38,615 bases of DNA from a virus. The stretch spans positions 1 to 38,615 of IMG/VR virus record IMGVR_UViG_3300046517_002079; one strand, given 5' to 3'. This document shows, piece after piece, positions 37,678 to 38,615 of the stretch. Position 1 is the first letter of the stretch, and each line of letters begins with the position of its first letter. Both the position numbers and the translations under genes were made by a program. Below the pieces are notes generated by a model. That model was given only the letters and a program-made list of their open reading frames with translations. It was not told the origin of the DNA and searched no databases.

Positions 37678-38343
37678 TTGAAGAGAATCCGAGACAACTA
37701 TGCGGCAATCGCGGCGACGGTGGCACTGGTGGTCGCCCTGACCGGGGTCGGCGCCCAGGCCGCCAGCATCCTGGTCACCTCGAACGACATCAAGAACGGT
37801 TCGGTGAAGAGCGTCGACATCGCCAACTCAGGGGTTCGTTCGGCGGATATCAAAGCCTCGACGATCAAGACCAGCGACATTGGCAGTGGGCAGGTCCAGC
37901 CGTCGAACCTTTCCTTGCCAGCGCCGGCAGATCTGCAGAGCGGTGCCGCACAGCTGCAGCCTCCGCCCAGCGACCTCACGCAGCTCGCCGTCATCGGCCC
38001 GTTTACGAAGGAAGATCCCAACTCAATCGTCAAGATCGAATGGACCGGATCTGTCCAGGGAAGGAACGAGGGAGAAGCGGGCGGCTGCGTCTTCCAGATT
38101 CGTGTGGACGGCCAAAAGAGCCCCGCTGGGGGAGGAGAAGTCTTCGGCGGCCCCGTGCCGGCCAGCATAGCTTCGACAGTCCTGTTTCCTGGGCTCCCCG
38201 CGGGTCCTCACACGATTGAAGTTTGGGCTAAAGGTTCCTTGCCGGAGAGTCCAATGGGGATCGAAAGCGGGGATCGTTGCGTAATCGGGCCTGCGATCGC
38301 CACTGTCCCGCAATCCTTCGTCGTCAGCGAGGAAATCGTCTGA
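37678..38343 (+). CDS. Secreted protein with SxDIKxxSVKSxDI repeats
   Basis: TTG 37678 is preceded by AGGAGG five bases upstream. The 221-residue protein has a signal peptide (MKRIRDNYAAIAATVALVVALTGVGAQAAS). After it, a repeat of about 10 residues (NDIKNGSVKSVDIANSGVRS, ADIKASTIKTSDIGSGQV) is like the beta-repeat segments common in secreted proteins of Solirubrobacter-type actinobacteria. The C-terminal 120 residues are a beta-sandwich-like domain (VKIEWTGSVQGRNE, VFPGLPAGPHTIEVWAKG) with two Cys that could pair. It is likely a cell-surface or exported protein, and may be a lysogenic conversion gene or host-derived. It is closed by a hairpin 13 bases after its stop. Confidence 0.75.
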   Translation: MKRIRDNYAAIAATVALVVALTGVGAQAASILVTSNDIKNGSVKSVDIANSGVRSADIKASTIKTSDIGSGQVQPSNLSLPAPADLQSGAAQLQPPPSDLTQLAVIGPFTKEDPNSIVKIEWTGSVQGRNEGEAGGCVFQIRVDGQKSPAGGGEVFGGPVPASIASTVLFPGLPAGPHTIEVWAKGSLPESPMGIESGDRCVIGPAIATVPQSFVVSEEIV

Positions 38344-38355
38344 CCGCAGACCATG

Positions 38356-38386
38356 AAAAACCCCCCGTCTCCGAAGAGGCGAGGGG
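38356..38386 (-). terminator. Rho-independent-type terminator hairpin
   Basis: CCCCCCGTCTC pairs with GAGGCGAGGGG around a CGAA loop with one mismatch. It is preceded by AAAAA on the plus strand, so on the minus strand the stem is followed by TTTTT. It can stop leftward transcripts before the 37678-38343 gene, and may also serve that gene. Confidence 0.65.
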
Positions 38387-38523
38387 CAAGGACATCTAGT
38401 TCAGGTCGAGGGCTATGCGTGGCGACTGTCAACCTCAGGTTGAGGGCGAGCTGAATTTGCGAGAATCTCGTAATTTGTCACCCCGGAGCAGGCGGTTCCG
38501 GCTAGCATGATTCGCCACAACGC

Positions 38524-38555
38524 AAAGAGGGAGGACCCGAAGGCCCTCCCTCTTT
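38524..38555. terminator. Strong bidirectional terminator hairpin
   Basis: AAAGAGGGAGG / CCTCCCTCTTT form an 11-bp perfect stem around a ten-base loop; the A/T ends give T-tracts on both strands. Confidence 0.8.
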
Positions 38556-38615
38556 GGAAATTCATGGGGCTATAGGTAACGCCTGGTCCGCAATCGCCCT
38601 TCAAGCACCGCGGAT

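Noticed and set aside
38413-38604. Minus-strand 63-residue frame at the right end
   Set aside because: It spans the terminator hairpin and has no RBS or recognisable sequence.

Overview
The window reads as most of the genome of a temperate, siphovirus-like tailed phage (or prophage) of a GC-rich actinobacterium. The HK97-type capsid, protease and portal genes, a long tape measure, a tail-chaperone frameshift arrangement and a serine integrase support this. A soil lineage such as Thermoleophilia/Solirubrobacterales is my guess for the host. It rests mainly on codon bias, frequent GTG/TTG starts and the style of the secreted repeat protein at the right end, and is not proven.

Layout, in the direction most genes are transcribed (right to left, minus strand). 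At 36.4-37.3 kb a regulatory switch has a plus-strand XRE repressor facing two small minus-strand XRE proteins. From there an early operon runs left (36.4-32.5 kb). It holds small zinc and membrane proteins, a replication initiator that carries a 24-bp iteron array inside its own reading frame (probable origin), a protein with a long Ala/Ser/Glu tail, and a few small unknowns. A plus-strand serine integrase (31.2-32.6 kb) lies in the middle, with a 44-bp imperfect dyad, a candidate attP, just before it. A second early/middle block (31.1-22.6 kb) holds DUF1643, HNH-like, winged-helix, PD-(D/E)XK nuclease, SNF2-type helicase and ParB-like genes, then an initiator-type tRNA-Met and an HNH endonuclease. 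Packaging (terS, terL), portal, protease, capsid, connectors, tail tube, tail chaperones, tape measure and tail-tip genes follow (21.8-2.2 kb), then a lysis cassette of two small membrane proteins and a three-domain endolysin cut off by the left edge.

Most genes overlap the next by ATGA or GTGA, so translation is probably coupled along long operons. The exceptions are informative. A two-gene plus-strand unit at 5.5-5.8 kb sits among the tail genes as a moron. A plus-strand secreted repeat protein (37.7-38.3 kb) is followed by two strong hairpins that close the transcription unit.

The most unusual non-genic signal is a dispersed palindrome, core CCGGCA-N4-TGCCGG, found at least eight times. 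Two identical copies lie just upstream of the ribosome-binding sites of the endolysin and a capsid-region gene. The other six lie inside genes, all in the same reading frame relative to the coding strand (codons close to GGC-NNN-TCT-GCC-GGT). No attL/attR pair or host flank could be identified, so whether the phage is integrated here is unresolved. The mid-genome integrase argues against the window being a simple integrated prophage end.
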